From the NCBI RefSeq assembly GCF_022458865.1, contig NZ_JAJNMU010000004.1:372001-436000 (forward strand): 64,000 bases of DNA, read 5' to 3'. The notes under the pieces were generated by a model. That model ran no database searches, was not told where the DNA came from, and saw only the letters and a list, made by a program, of their open reading frames with translations. Position 1 is the stretch's first letter, and every line of letters starts with the position of its first letter. Shown in pieces: positions 51,577 to 60,275 of this stretch. Source of the DNA: Paenibacillus periandrae (GTDB lineage: Bacteria > Bacillota > Bacilli > Paenibacillales > NBRC-103111). A program made the position numbers and the translations under genes.

Positions 51577-51605
51577 AGAAATCGTTAATTTTTATTACTG
51601 TTTAT
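51577..51605 (-). promoter_or_regulatory. Promoter of the Ugp-like operon
   Basis: On the minus strand a -35 TTGAAC lies 17 bases from TAATAA. The -35 falls in the GGTTCA repeats, so a regulator bound there would control it. Position read by eye and accurate to a few bases. Confidence 0.4.
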
Positions 51606-51613
51606 TGACAAAT

Positions 51614-51640
51614 GGTTCAAAAACGGTTCATAAACGGTCA
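51614..51640. promoter_or_regulatory. GGTTCA direct repeats with 11-base period, candidate DeoR operator
   Basis: GGTTCA at 51614 and 51625 and GGTCA at 51636 recur on the same face of the helix. They lie between the DeoR-type gene and the phosphoesterase operon, overlapping its -35 region. Confidence 0.45.
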
Positions 51641-51656
51641 ATTTAAAGAGGTATTT

Positions 51657-52430
51657 TTAACTGCAACTAGCCGTGATTACTTGGCAGCCCGTCTTTTTCA
51701 CCTTGTCCAGAAAAAACGGTGATGCCCCTTCATCTGTAATCAAAAAGCTAAACTGTTGAAGCTTCAACCCAAAGAAAAATGCGTTTTTTTCCATTTTTGG
51801 ATAATCGGAAAGCAGAATGAGAGATTGACTGACTTCCTCCAGGGTATGCGCAAGCTGCTGATACTCCACAGTCGAATGGAAACTGCCCCGTTCATTAACT
51901 GCGATCGCAGAGAAAAAAGCTTTATCGATACTATATTTCCGCAATTCCAGGTACATTCTCGGATCGCGGGTTATTCCATCCTTGTCCAATTCTCCACCGG
52001 TCACGTAAACTTTTGCCCGTTCGTTCTTATTGAGCAAATAAAGCGCCACATTATAGGAAGTGGTCACGACTGTAATTTCCAAATCGCTCGGAATATTCCG
52101 CGCGAACGCCAGGCCTAGCGTTGAGTCATCGATAAAAATATTGTCGCCCGGAGCAACCAGTTTAGCCGCCTCCCCTCCGATTGCTGCCTTCTGTTCCCGG
52201 TTCGTCCCCAGGCTTTCATGAAAAGGGAAAGATGTAGCAACTTTCTCCGTTCTTAAAGCCCCGCCATACGTTCTTTGGGCAAACCCTTCATCATTTAGAA
52301 TCCGTAAATCGCGGCGGATCGTTTCGACGGATATCGAATATTGTTCTGCCAACTCTTCTACATTAACACTACCCTCTCTTTCAATTAACGATAGGATATT
52401 GATTCGCCTTTGCTTAGCCTTCATGCTCAT
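51657..52430 (-). CDS. DeoR-family transcriptional regulator
   Basis: The 257-residue protein has an N-terminal DeoR helix-turn-helix (INILSLIEREGSVNVEELAE, then SVETIRRDLRILNDEGFAQR) and a C-terminal sugar-phosphate sensor with IDDSTLGLAFARNI and YVTGGELD. The family senses phosphorylated sugars or glycerol-3-phosphate. It is upstream of, and on the same strand as, the Ugp-like cluster and is the likely local repressor. AAGGAGG precedes the ATG. Confidence 0.92.
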   Translation of the reverse strand: MSMKAKQRRINILSLIEREGSVNVEELAEQYSISVETIRRDLRILNDEGFAQRTYGGALRTEKVATSFPFHESLGTNREQKAAIGGEAAKLVAPGDNIFIDDSTLGLAFARNIPSDLEITVVTTSYNVALYLLNKNERAKVYVTGGELDKDGITRDPRMYLELRKYSIDKAFFSAIAVNERGSFHSTVEYQQLAHTLEEVSQSLILLSDYPKMEKNAFFFGLKLQQFSFLITDEGASPFFLDKVKKTGCQVITASCS

Positions 52431-52469
52431 AGCTACTGCCTCCTTCTCTAAATTCCAAAAAAAAGTCCT

Positions 52470-52498
52470 ATAATAGGATAATACCTCAGGTTTGTTAA
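52470..52498 (-). promoter_or_regulatory. Promoter of the DeoR-family gene
   Basis: Minus-strand TTAACA (-35) and TATTAT (-10) are 17 bases apart, about 40 bases before the start codon. Farther upstream TTAAGAATT and AATTCTTAA (52501-52509, 52562-52570) form an inverted repeat of unknown role. The remainder to 52690 holds no gene. Confidence 0.6.
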
Positions 52499-52759
52499 CT
52501 TTAAGAATTTTTAGATGTTAATGTTCGTTAATTTCTTTTCGGTCGTAATTACTGTTTGGTCAATTCTTAAATAAATAATCATTTTCAGTGACCTCAGAAT
52601 GGCCCTGACAAACTGTTTATCCTTGGTTTCAGTTAACATATAGGGGTCCCGCCACAAGCCCATCGATCCATGATGAAATTATACCTATAAATGCAAAAAA
52701 TATGTTGTAACTTTATGCAGGAATTTTACTATATAAGGGATTATTTACCTGTTAATATC

Positions 52760-52935
52760 TTTTCCTCTTTCTATCAGCGAAGAAATGCATTTACTAGCAC
52801 AACAACCTCATCATCATTTTTCTCCTGCCCAACTTGGGAGCTTGCCAGAAAAGCTGGCTTCGTCCAACGAAAAAGCAAATATATCGCGAAGGATTTGATT
52901 TCCTTATGTGTCTTTTTAAATAATGATGTATCGTC
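52760..52935 (+). mobile_element. IS4-type transposase N-terminal fragment
   Basis: The plus strand reads CPTWELARKAGFVQRKSKYI and AKDLISLCVFLNNDVSSL, which resembles the N terminus of IS4-family transposases. It ends abruptly and is followed by the IS3-type remnant. Confidence 0.55.
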
Positions 52936-52999
52936 GTTGCCAGGGGTTCCGAAGGAAGGTCTCATACGGCAGGTATGGAAATTTAACTCGAAGACGAGC

Positions 53000-53470
53000 T
53001 AGCCCATAAGTGATGAAGAGATCTGCGAATGGCTGATGGAGTTCCTAGCTGGTGAAGGGGCGAACTATGGCTACCGCAAGCTCACGGTGCTGTTAAAAAG
53101 ACGCCACCAGCTTGTGATTAACAAGAAGAAAGTGTACAGGCTGTGCAAGCAGTTGGACGTTCTGAGGCCGCAGCGCAAGCTGAAACTGAAGCATCCAAGA
53201 AGGCTGGCGAACAACCGAGTCCTTACAGGTGCTAATCAGCTGTGGGAAACGGATATTAAGTAGGGTTGGATTGCTGGCGAGCGTCGATTCTTCTTCATTA
53301 TGTGCATCCTAGACGTGTTTGACCGTGCGGTGATTACGTACCACCTTGGGTTAACCTGCGAGGCGAAGCACCTGGTACAGATCACCCAGGAAGCCCTGAT
53401 GAAGCGCCAACTCTTTGATAAATCCAAGGAAGAGAAGCCCTTCATACGCTCGGATAACTGCCTATTAAGG
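53000..53470 (+). mobile_element. IS3-family OrfB remnant with in-frame stop
   Basis: The frame ISDEEICEWLMEF, GANYGYRKLTVLLKRR, LVINKKKVYRLCKQLDVLRP and ANQLWETDIK reaches a TAG (53261-53263), then goes on in frame as GWIAGERRFFFIMCILDVFD and EKPFIRSDN. It ends at the second catalytic Asp. A single-base change to a stop and a 3' truncation make it inactive. Confidence 0.85.
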
Positions 53471-53576
53471 TGTAAACGAAGAGAAAAAAAGGAACTGAGA
53501 GCAATTTCAAGCCATTCTATGAGACCGATTGGTTAAGAGGTGTAGTGTCCTGCATTAGGGTGTTCAGGCGATAGTT

Positions 53577-53923
53577 TAATCTTAGCCTCAGCACACTTAA
53601 GCTTCTCCTCAGTAGTCATCTCTTTAGAAGAGGGCCTGCCTGCACTTGCCCCTGCGGTCCATAAGTAATCCCTCCTTCCCATAGGTGCCATAGCTTCTTC
53701 TCCAACGCTCTAAACACTTCTTAGGCTTGTCTGCACCAATGATGGAAACGTCAAACCCACCTTCTAGGAAAATCTGCATGGGTGTGCAACCACTCTTGTA
53801 TGACTGAACGGCCTGTAATTTAAATTCAGGCTTATATGCTATTGCTTTTTCTGATACGTGAACAACATTAGGATTAGACTCAAGTAGTCTCATCTGTATT
53901 GATGTGAAAAGACGTTTAGACAT
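53577..53923 (-). mobile_element. IS3-type OrfA (helix-turn-helix) remnant, frameshifted
   Basis: The minus-strand frame MSKRLFTSIQMRLLESNPNV, VSEKAIAYKPEFKLQAVQSY and IGADKPKKCLERWRRSYGT matches the OrfA type that accompanies IS3 OrfB. After GLLMDRRGK the frame shifts; the continuation GRPSSKEMTTEEKLKCAEAK lies in another frame. It faces the OrfB piece tail to tail, so the original order was rearranged. Confidence 0.75.
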
Positions 53924-53972
53924 GATGTTAGTTTACCTCATTCACTGTAGTATTTTTTAAAAAAAACACAAA

Positions 53973-54018
53973 AACCCGAAAGACGGGCACCTTTTTCAAA
54001 GTGTCTATCTTTCGGGTT
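53973..54018 (-). terminator. Strong terminator downstream of the beta-helix protein gene
   Basis: AACCCGAAAGA and TCTTTCGGGTT form an 11-base perfect stem with further pairing inside. On the minus strand it is followed by TTTTGTGTTTTTTTT. Confidence 0.9.
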
Positions 54019-54362
54019 ACAGTTCACAGGAATAAGGGCTTTTTCTCTGTGCAAACTTTCTCTGTCAGTTGCTGAAAACTAATACGTTAGAAAGTAGTGA
54101 AGGTCCAGCTGCATAGCACCAGTACAATTGAATTCGTTACTGGATTACATAAGATCTTTACAGATTCTAGATCAGAAACAATAGCGGTATACGATGAATT
54201 CGCACCAATATCAACCACTTCATGGTCACTTGAAGATTGGCCTCTGAAGAAAAATCAATAAGCTCGATCGTTCGGGAACATATCCATTAGTTGAGTGAGG
54301 TTAATTTGCTTTTTACTTCCTCCAATATTTCATCTACTATGACAGCAGTAGGTAGATCACCT
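54019..54362 (-). other. Gene-free stretch with coding-like remnants
   Basis: No intact gene is seen. The minus strand carries short open pieces, IEGDLPTAVIVDEILEEV (54300-54361) and SSDHEVVDIGANSSYTAIVS (about 54160-54235), that look like former protein sequence. They may be the decayed 3' end of the beta-helix gene or of a lost neighbour. Confidence 0.35.
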
Positions 54363-54809
54363 TCAATGATAATATCTTAACTGGGCTACCAAAATCAGAT
54401 CCAGTGGTTTACCTGCTTGGACGGAAGCCGATCCCTGGATGGCTGCACCATTCCCGCTGGAAGAAGCCGAGTTTACCGTAAAATGAAGGATAGCGGAACT
54501 GGTACTCCTGTTGCCCGCCGCATCCATCGCTGTAGCATATACGGTATGAAAGCCTTCGCTCAGTGCCTCCACAGGCATGTAACTCCAGCTACCGCTGCCA
54601 TCCGCCGTCGTGATCCCTGCTAGGGCGCCATACACGCTCACCGTCACCGTACTGCCCGCTTCAGCAGTTCCCCTGAAAGTCGGTTTCGGATCGGTTATCA
54701 CGGAGTTGTCTGCCGGCTCCATGATGATCGGCGCGGCTGGCGCAGTTATAGCAGCTACATTGTCATGTATTTTCGGGTTGAGTCCTGCCTTATATTCATC
54801 ATAATTACT
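54363..54809 (-). pseudogene. In-frame continuation of the beta-helix protein after a nonsense codon
   Basis: After the TAA at 54810-54812 the same frame runs on as SNYDEYKAGLNPKIHDN and then a bacterial Ig-like domain (PTFRGTAEAGSTVTVSVYG ... WSYMPVEALSEGFHTVYAT) very similar to the Ig domain near residue 1050 of the main protein. SDPDGDG before the stop and SNYDEYKAGLNP after it form one thrombospondin type 3-like calcium loop. One base change explains the stop. Separate translation is unlikely because no ribosome binding site precedes the MEPADN codon. Confidence 0.75.
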
Positions 54810-57800
54810 TTACCCGTCTCCATCCGGGTCGGATTCAGGTCCGCTGATGGCCGGATTGCTTAGGTCAGCAGCGGAGAAATAGATGTGCCGCCAATCATCG
54901 AACGCACCCTTAAATGGAGGCAGTTGGGAAGCGGGCAACACGGTCGGCGCCGTCCCAGTTTTCGTGATTGGGTAATCCGCCTTTACATATTCGGAATAAG
55001 CATAAGGCTTAATTTCCTGATTATATTTATAGTTCTGTGACTCCTGAAATCCTACCCAAGGGCGCTGCGACCATCTACTGTCGTAGGTCACAACATTAGA
55101 CATAAAGACTCTGCCACCTACTCGAAGGTTGGAGATGCCGTTATCCCAGACTTGAACGTTGGAAAATGAGTTGGTTCCCATCTGTGTCGCCACTCCGTAA
55201 CCGATATTGTTGTAGACTTTTACATTATTCGCCTTAAACGTAACCGTGTCTCGCGACTGGTTATAAATCCCGTTCTCATTTCCCCAAAAAGCTCCGCCCT
55301 CAATCGTGGAATTTGTACTGTCATGAGAAGAGAACCCTTCATCGAAATTGTTAAAAGCTTCTATGTTCTCGAACACAAGCCCCGTTCCAGTACCGTGAAT
55401 ATTAAACCCGTCGTTTTGCACCCCGGTGACCCGCAGATTGCGATACGTCTGATAAGAATCGGGAGTGACGATTTCGATACCGTTCGTTAATGTGGATATT
55501 TCCCAGCCTGAAGTCGGCGAGGCCTTATCCGGGTTCAAAATCAGCTTGCTGCCGTCCGAAGACAATACCGCATAGTCGCTTGTAAATATCCCGGTGTTTT
55601 GTCCCGATGGCTGGTCTAATAAAAGCCGCTGGCCATTATACGCTACCAGATGACGGAACGTGCTGGATTTGCCGTCCGGCAGCGTGTTGGCTATGGGAGC
55701 CGGCAGCGTATAAGTCCATTGCCCATTCGCCTCTTGGGTGAACTGAAACGGAATGAATCCGCTTATCAACTCGCCATTCCCTTCAAATATAATAGGTTTG
55801 CCGGGAACGCCGGACGCGTGTATTTTGACAGTTTCATGATATGGACCGCTCCCCGGTACCAGTGAGATGATGTCTCCCGGTTTGAGTGCCGGAGTACTGG
55901 CAACGGCTTTGGAAATTGAAGTATACGCTCCGCTCGTAATTCCTCGCTTGTCCACAAGCAATACTCTGGGCTCGCCGTTTGAGGCTGCCTGTACCGTAAA
56001 AGCGACCGAGTTGCTCTCCTTGCCGTAGACGGTGAGTGTAACTGTACCTGATCCTGCGCTGAGCGGATTCAAGATTGTACCGTTCACCGTGGAAAATCCG
56101 GTTCCTGTTTTTACCGTCCATGATTTAGGCAGACCGGCCAGGTCATAAGAGCTGCCGAATTGATCCATACCGATGACGGTGAGTCCGTACAAATCATACC
56201 CCGCACCGCCTGCGGTAAGAACGGGAACGGTCCCGCTTACCCGAACAGAATCAAGAAAAGGCGGGTTAGACGGATCTGGTTCGGTCATGAGATTAAATTC
56301 AAGACAGTCTACCCTTGCCGCTTCGGAGGCATTCGATGTGCCCTCCAGCTTGACGATATCCCCCTTTCTTAGCGGAATCCCTGATATCCAGCGGCTGGTT
56401 CTCGATTTTTCCGATACGGAGGCCGAGCCCAAGTCTTGATTTGCCGTCCACGCATCGACTCGCAAATCGTTAACGAACATTCGATACGTTGCGGCACCGT
56501 CATTTTCGTCAAAATAGTGCACCTTCAGATCGTAGGTTCCGTCCTGCCCATTAAATGGCATTGTGGCCGTTCCGGTTCCCGACACTTTAATCACTTTTCC
56601 CCCGGAAGCTACGGATTGAACCTCGGGCATATAACCGACGAGCGTCATGTCCTCCGCTTCGATGAAAATGGTACTATACGGTGCAGCCAAGTCTACCGTG
56701 AATGTTACGATGCTCGAATCCGCGCTATCGTTGCCGGCAGCATCTACGGCCGTTGCCTTGACTGTGTGAAGACCTTCCGAGAGCGCTGCAATCGGAGCGT
56801 AGCTCCAATTGTAGCTTGCATCCGCTGTCACGGTTACCGGCGGTGCATGATCGACATAGACCTTCACCGTACTATTGGCCATAGCCGTACCGTTTATTAG
56901 CGGATTAGGATTATTGGTGATCGAATGGTCCCCAGGCGTATTAATTTGAAGCGGCGGCGGGGGCTGCGTACCACTGTATACCGTGCCGGATGGCTGGAAA
57001 ACGACGTCGCTGTAGAATGTGTTTTTGAACTCCAAAGGGATATCCGTTCGGCTCCCTGCTTGTGCACCTTGTATGACGACATTATCGAAGGTGACGTTAC
57101 TGACCAGATGGGTAGCATCATAACCTTCTATCGTTGAAGCTTGAACCGCTTTATTAAGAACATAGAAGTCCTTCACATGGACCTGATCGATCCACCCCGG
57201 TTTGGAATCCCCGTGCAATAACCTGATGCGGAAATAAAAGTAGCGCTCGTTATAATTGCCGCCGATGAATTCGGCCCAATTATTGATCACGTCGATATTT
57301 TGAATATGGCTTGCATCCCCTGCCCAAAGTGCGACGAACCGGTCGGCATGAACGATGTCATTGTTCTCGAACCGGACACCACCGATATCCATAAGCGTTT
57401 CATCGCCTACCTTAAGCGCGGCTTTCAAAGTCCATATTACGTTATTCTTGATCTGTAAGCCGAACGTCGGTCTTTTCAAATTCAAATAGTTGGTGACTTT
57501 AGGCGAGATCGAATCGTCTCCGGTATAGATAAACGAACCGTCTATAGTAACGTTTTGCGATGAATCGATATCTACCCCGTCGGTATTAGTTACCGTCGGA
57601 AGCAGAATATTCGGATTCGCCGGATCGGGAGCGCCTCTCAAATCGTTGATCAGCTTTATATTTTTCAGGACAACATCTTCGGCATACAGAAGATGAATCG
57701 TCCATCTGGCCGAATCAACGAAATAGACGTCTTCTATTTGCAAATCCGTAACATCTGCTGTCCGCAAGAGCTTGATATTCTCTTTGTCGTTTAAGGTCTT

Positions 57801-59990
57801 GATCGCCATTCCGTTGCCGTCGATCATCCCTCTGCCACTAATTTTTACATGGCTTGCGTTTTGTATGAAAATGAAGGAAGAGTCCGAACCGTTTTGTGCC
57901 GGATAATTCGCAGTGCTGGAATCGGACACCGCTTTTATCCAAGCGCCGCTTTTTAAATAAAGATGCACGTTACTCCTCAGCTTGAGCTGCGCCGTCATGT
58001 ATTTTCCGTCCGGAACAAGCAGGATCCCCCCCGCTCCATTATTCAATGCGGACGTATCGTCGATCGCTTTTTGAAAATAGCCGGTGACGACTGCTTCTTC
58101 ATCATGGCCCGCCGGTAAATAGTCGGCCAAATTGATCACGTTCGGATCATGAATGTCTGGCGCGGCGGTTTCAAGTCCATCGGCGAATAGAAACAACTTT
58201 TCCAGATTGTTTACGCTTACAATCAGCGTTCTCGGTTGATCAATGGAGAAAAAAAGATGGTTTCCGCTGCTGCTTCCCTGGATTTGATAGCTTTGCGGAC
58301 TGATACCAAACGATGAAACCGTTTCGTTCGCGGTCACCGTGAAATTGGCCGTCCCTGAGAAGGAAAATCTTGCGAAGCTGACATCGCCAAACTTCTCAAC
58401 GAATATGTTCTCCCCGTTAACCGACAGCGTGTAAGAGCTGCTCGGTACGGCACCTGACCTGACAGGATACTGCTGGATCGAATTGCCCTGGGTGGTATAA
58501 TTCAACTGCGATTTCTTCGATATACCCGGGAACGATTGTCCGTCCGAATCAAAGAAAGCCCTGGGCTTAATGAGAATGTAGTAAGCTGTATTGTTTTGCA
58601 GAGGAGCCGGATGATGGATGGTAATGACATTCGATCCGAACCCGGTGACCTCAGCCGAATTTCCGGCAATGGATTCCACAAGCGAATCGTCACTGTATTT
58701 ACGAATCTCGATAACCCCCGGACCTCCGCTTGCGATCGTTTCATTGAATATCAATTGAATAGGATCGCTGGAAGCAACGGAAACCGCATCGTCGGTAGGA
58801 ACTGTCCCTGTAAGATTAGGCGGCGACCCGCTTTGCTGATAAAGGGCCGGAGTACCTCCATGATTTACATTCAAGATATCCTTATCACCATCACCATCGA
58901 AATCGCCTACCGCAAGAAACCCGGCAAAAAAATAATTGACATTGGCCGAAAACGATACGCTCGCGAAAGGATTGCTGCTCCCTGTAAGCTCGGCAAAAGT
59001 GCCGTCTCCATTATTTTTCCAATACTGCACCCCGGTGTTAGCGGAATTTCGGTTTACGAAATCAACCCATCCGTCTCCATCAAAATCCCCCGCAACAAAT
59101 TTGCCGGTTGTTGTGCCAATAGCCGTACCGGATTCGTGGAGAGGATTCGTTCCCGCACCTTGCAAAACCGTAAAGGTCCCTCCATCATTCCGGTACATAG
59201 CCGGAGTACCTCCATGATTGCCGTTGAAGATGTCCACATCCCCGTCCCCGTCGAAATCGCCTGCCGCTAAAAGCGGTGCCGTGAAATAGCTGCTGTTTGA
59301 CACAAAAGATACGCTGGCGAGCGGATTTGCGGTTCCGGTCAATTCGGTAAACGTACCGTCGCCGTTATTTCTCCAATACTGTACTCCAGTGCTGTTCGAA
59401 TTGCGGTTCACCAGATCGGTATCGCCGTCGCCATCAAAGTCGGCTGCAATCGCCCTGAAGCCGCCTGTGCCGATCGCCGTTCCGAATCCATGGAGAGGGT
59501 TGACCCCCGGTCCTTGCAGAACCGTGAAGGTCCCTCCATCATTTCGGTACAGAGCGGACGAGCCTTGATGATTTCCGTTAAATACGTCGACGTCTCCATC
59601 TCCGTCAAAATCGCCTGTAAGCAAGTAAAGTGTGCTAAAGTAGTTCGCAGAAGCTCCGGAAAACGTCACATTTTGAAAAGGGTTGCTGGAACCGGTAAGA
59701 TCCGTAAAGGAACCGTCTCCATTATTTCTCCAATACTGCACTCCGGTGTTGGACGTATTCCGGTTCACTAAATCCGTATCTCCATCTCCGTCAAAATCGG
59801 CAACAATAAACTTATTGTTGCCGCCGGAAGCTCCGACTGCCATGCCAAAGTCGTAAAGCGGATTGGTCCCCTGCTCTTTGAGAACGACAATGCCCCCGGC
59901 CGCCGACACTTGCGTGGAAGACGAAAGCCCTATAAACCATACGGCCATCGCGACTAAAATAGCATCCCGAGCGATTCGAAAGTAACGCAT
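54810..59990 (-). CDS. Giant secreted multidomain beta-helix carbohydrate-active protein
   Basis: 1726 residues. Order: signal peptide (1-30, cleavage after VSA); three FG-GAP/VCBS-type repeats of about 120 residues (36-388) with six DFDGDG calcium loops; a Big_5-like domain (about 390-500); a GH28/GH49-like right-handed beta-helix with NTDGVDID (about 800) and TGDDSISPK (about 823); an Ig-like domain (about 1015-1100); a CBM6/35-like module (IFIEAEDMTLVGYM, about 1107-1235); another Ig-like region; and a second beta-helix (LVDKRGITSGAYTS, about 1347-1690). It likely binds and cleaves a complex polysaccharide outside the cell. It follows the binding lipoprotein of uptake operon 3 by about 280 bases. 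The frame ends at a premature TAA. Exact polysaccharide unknown; a full GH28 active site (GHG, RIK) is not obvious. Confidence 0.85.
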   Translation of the reverse strand: MRYFRIARDAILVAMAVWFIGLSSSTQVSAAGGIVVLKEQGTNPLYDFGMAVGASGGNNKFIVADFDGDGDTDLVNRNTSNTGVQYWRNNGDGSFTDLTGSSNPFQNVTFSGASANYFSTLYLLTGDFDGDGDVDVFNGNHQGSSALYRNDGGTFTVLQGPGVNPLHGFGTAIGTGGFRAIAADFDGDGDTDLVNRNSNSTGVQYWRNNGDGTFTELTGTANPLASVSFVSNSSYFTAPLLAAGDFDGDGDVDIFNGNHGGTPAMYRNDGGTFTVLQGAGTNPLHESGTAIGTTTGKFVAGDFDGDGWVDFVNRNSANTGVQYWKNNGDGTFAELTGSSNPFASVSFSANVNYFFAGFLAVGDFDGDGDKDILNVNHGGTPALYQQSGSPPNLTGTVPTDDAVSVASSDPIQLIFNETIASGGPGVIEIRKYSDDSLVESIAGNSAEVTGFGSNVITIHHPAPLQNNTAYYILIKPRAFFDSDGQSFPGISKKSQLNYTTQGNSIQQYPVRSGAVPSSSYTLSVNGENIFVEKFGDVSFARFSFSGTANFTVTANETVSSFGISPQSYQIQGSSSGNHLFFSIDQPRTLIVSVNNLEKLFLFADGLETAAPDIHDPNVINLADYLPAGHDEEAVVTGYFQKAIDDTSALNNGAGGILLVPDGKYMTAQLKLRSNVHLYLKSGAWIKAVSDSSTANYPAQNGSDSSFIFIQNASHVKISGRGMIDGNGMAIKTLNDKENIKLLRTADVTDLQIEDVYFVDSARWTIHLLYAEDVVLKNIKLINDLRGAPDPANPNILLPTVTNTDGVDIDSSQNVTIDGSFIYTGDDSISPKVTNYLNLKRPTFGLQIKNNVIWTLKAALKVGDETLMDIGGVRFENNDIVHADRFVALWAGDASHIQNIDVINNWAEFIGGNYNERYFYFRIRLLHGDSKPGWIDQVHVKDFYVLNKAVQASTIEGYDATHLVSNVTFDNVVIQGAQAGSRTDIPLEFKNTFYSDVVFQPSGTVYSGTQPPPPLQINTPGDHSITNNPNPLINGTAMANSTVKVYVDHAPPVTVTADASYNWSYAPIAALSEGLHTVKATAVDAAGNDSADSSIVTFTVDLAAPYSTIFIEAEDMTLVGYMPEVQSVASGGKVIKVSGTGTATMPFNGQDGTYDLKVHYFDENDGAATYRMFVNDLRVDAWTANQDLGSASVSEKSRTSRWISGIPLRKGDIVKLEGTSNASEAARVDCLEFNLMTEPDPSNPPFLDSVRVSGTVPVLTAGGAGYDLYGLTVIGMDQFGSSYDLAGLPKSWTVKTGTGFSTVNGTILNPLSAGSGTVTLTVYGKESNSVAFTVQAASNGEPRVLLVDKRGITSGAYTSISKAVASTPALKPGDIISLVPGSGPYHETVKIHASGVPGKPIIFEGNGELISGFIPFQFTQEANGQWTYTLPAPIANTLPDGKSSTFRHLVAYNGQRLLLDQPSGQNTGIFTSDYAVLSSDGSKLILNPDKASPTSGWEISTLTNGIEIVTPDSYQTYRNLRVTGVQNDGFNIHGTGTGLVFENIEAFNNFDEGFSSHDSTNSTIEGGAFWGNENGIYNQSRDTVTFKANNVKVYNNIGYGVATQMGTNSFSNVQVWDNGISNLRVGGRVFMSNVVTYDSRWSQRPWVGFQESQNYKYNQEIKPYAYSEYVKADYPITKTGTAPTVLPASQLPPFKGAFDDWRHIYFSAADLSNPAISGPESDPDGDG
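58827..59885 (-). repeat. Three tandem ~355-base coding repeats (FG-GAP units)
   Basis: Units start at VLKEQGTNP (residue 36), VLQGPGVNP (157) and VLQGAGTNP (275). Each holds two DFDGDG loops and an NTGVQYW-NNGDG block (STGVQYW in the second unit). The DNA copies are similar enough for recombination to change unit number. Confidence 0.9.
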
Positions 59991-59999
59991 ACGATTCTC

Positions 60000-60275
60000 C
60001 CCTTACTTGATAGGACTCTATTCATGAGCATGAATAGGCAAAAATACAAATGTATCCGCTTCCACAATGTTTCGAAAAGTGAGCCCCCGTCCTGCGGAAG
60101 CTCCAGATTTTTAATTCCTCAAGGTAATATACACGATTCCGGCCGGCGGTATCGGCAGCTTGTGCACTCTGGGTTCAAGGGCCATATTCGCCAGCCACCT
60201 CCCCATAGCGTGTGTGCAGCAGGATACCTGCCCGGCCAAGAGATTCGGCAACGTCGATGTACAACTCCTCCCCAC
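60000..60275 (-). other. Gap between binding-protein and beta-helix genes, with a short remnant ORF
   Basis: Just after the lipoprotein stop, GGGGAGGAG precedes a TTG that opens a 29-codon frame (YIDVAESLGRAGILLHTRYG, ending EYGP). It looks like the start of a lost enzyme gene cut off by a stop. Nothing else recognisable lies in the gap. Confidence 0.35.

Noticed and set aside
58536-59270. 244-codon plus-strand ORF over the FG-GAP region
   Set aside because: Produced by the repeated coding sequence on the other strand; its own product is an antisense repeat without signal or domain.
58827-59885. Long tandem DNA repeats as a non-coding repeat array
   Set aside because: They are in-frame coding repeats of FG-GAP units with calcium loops.
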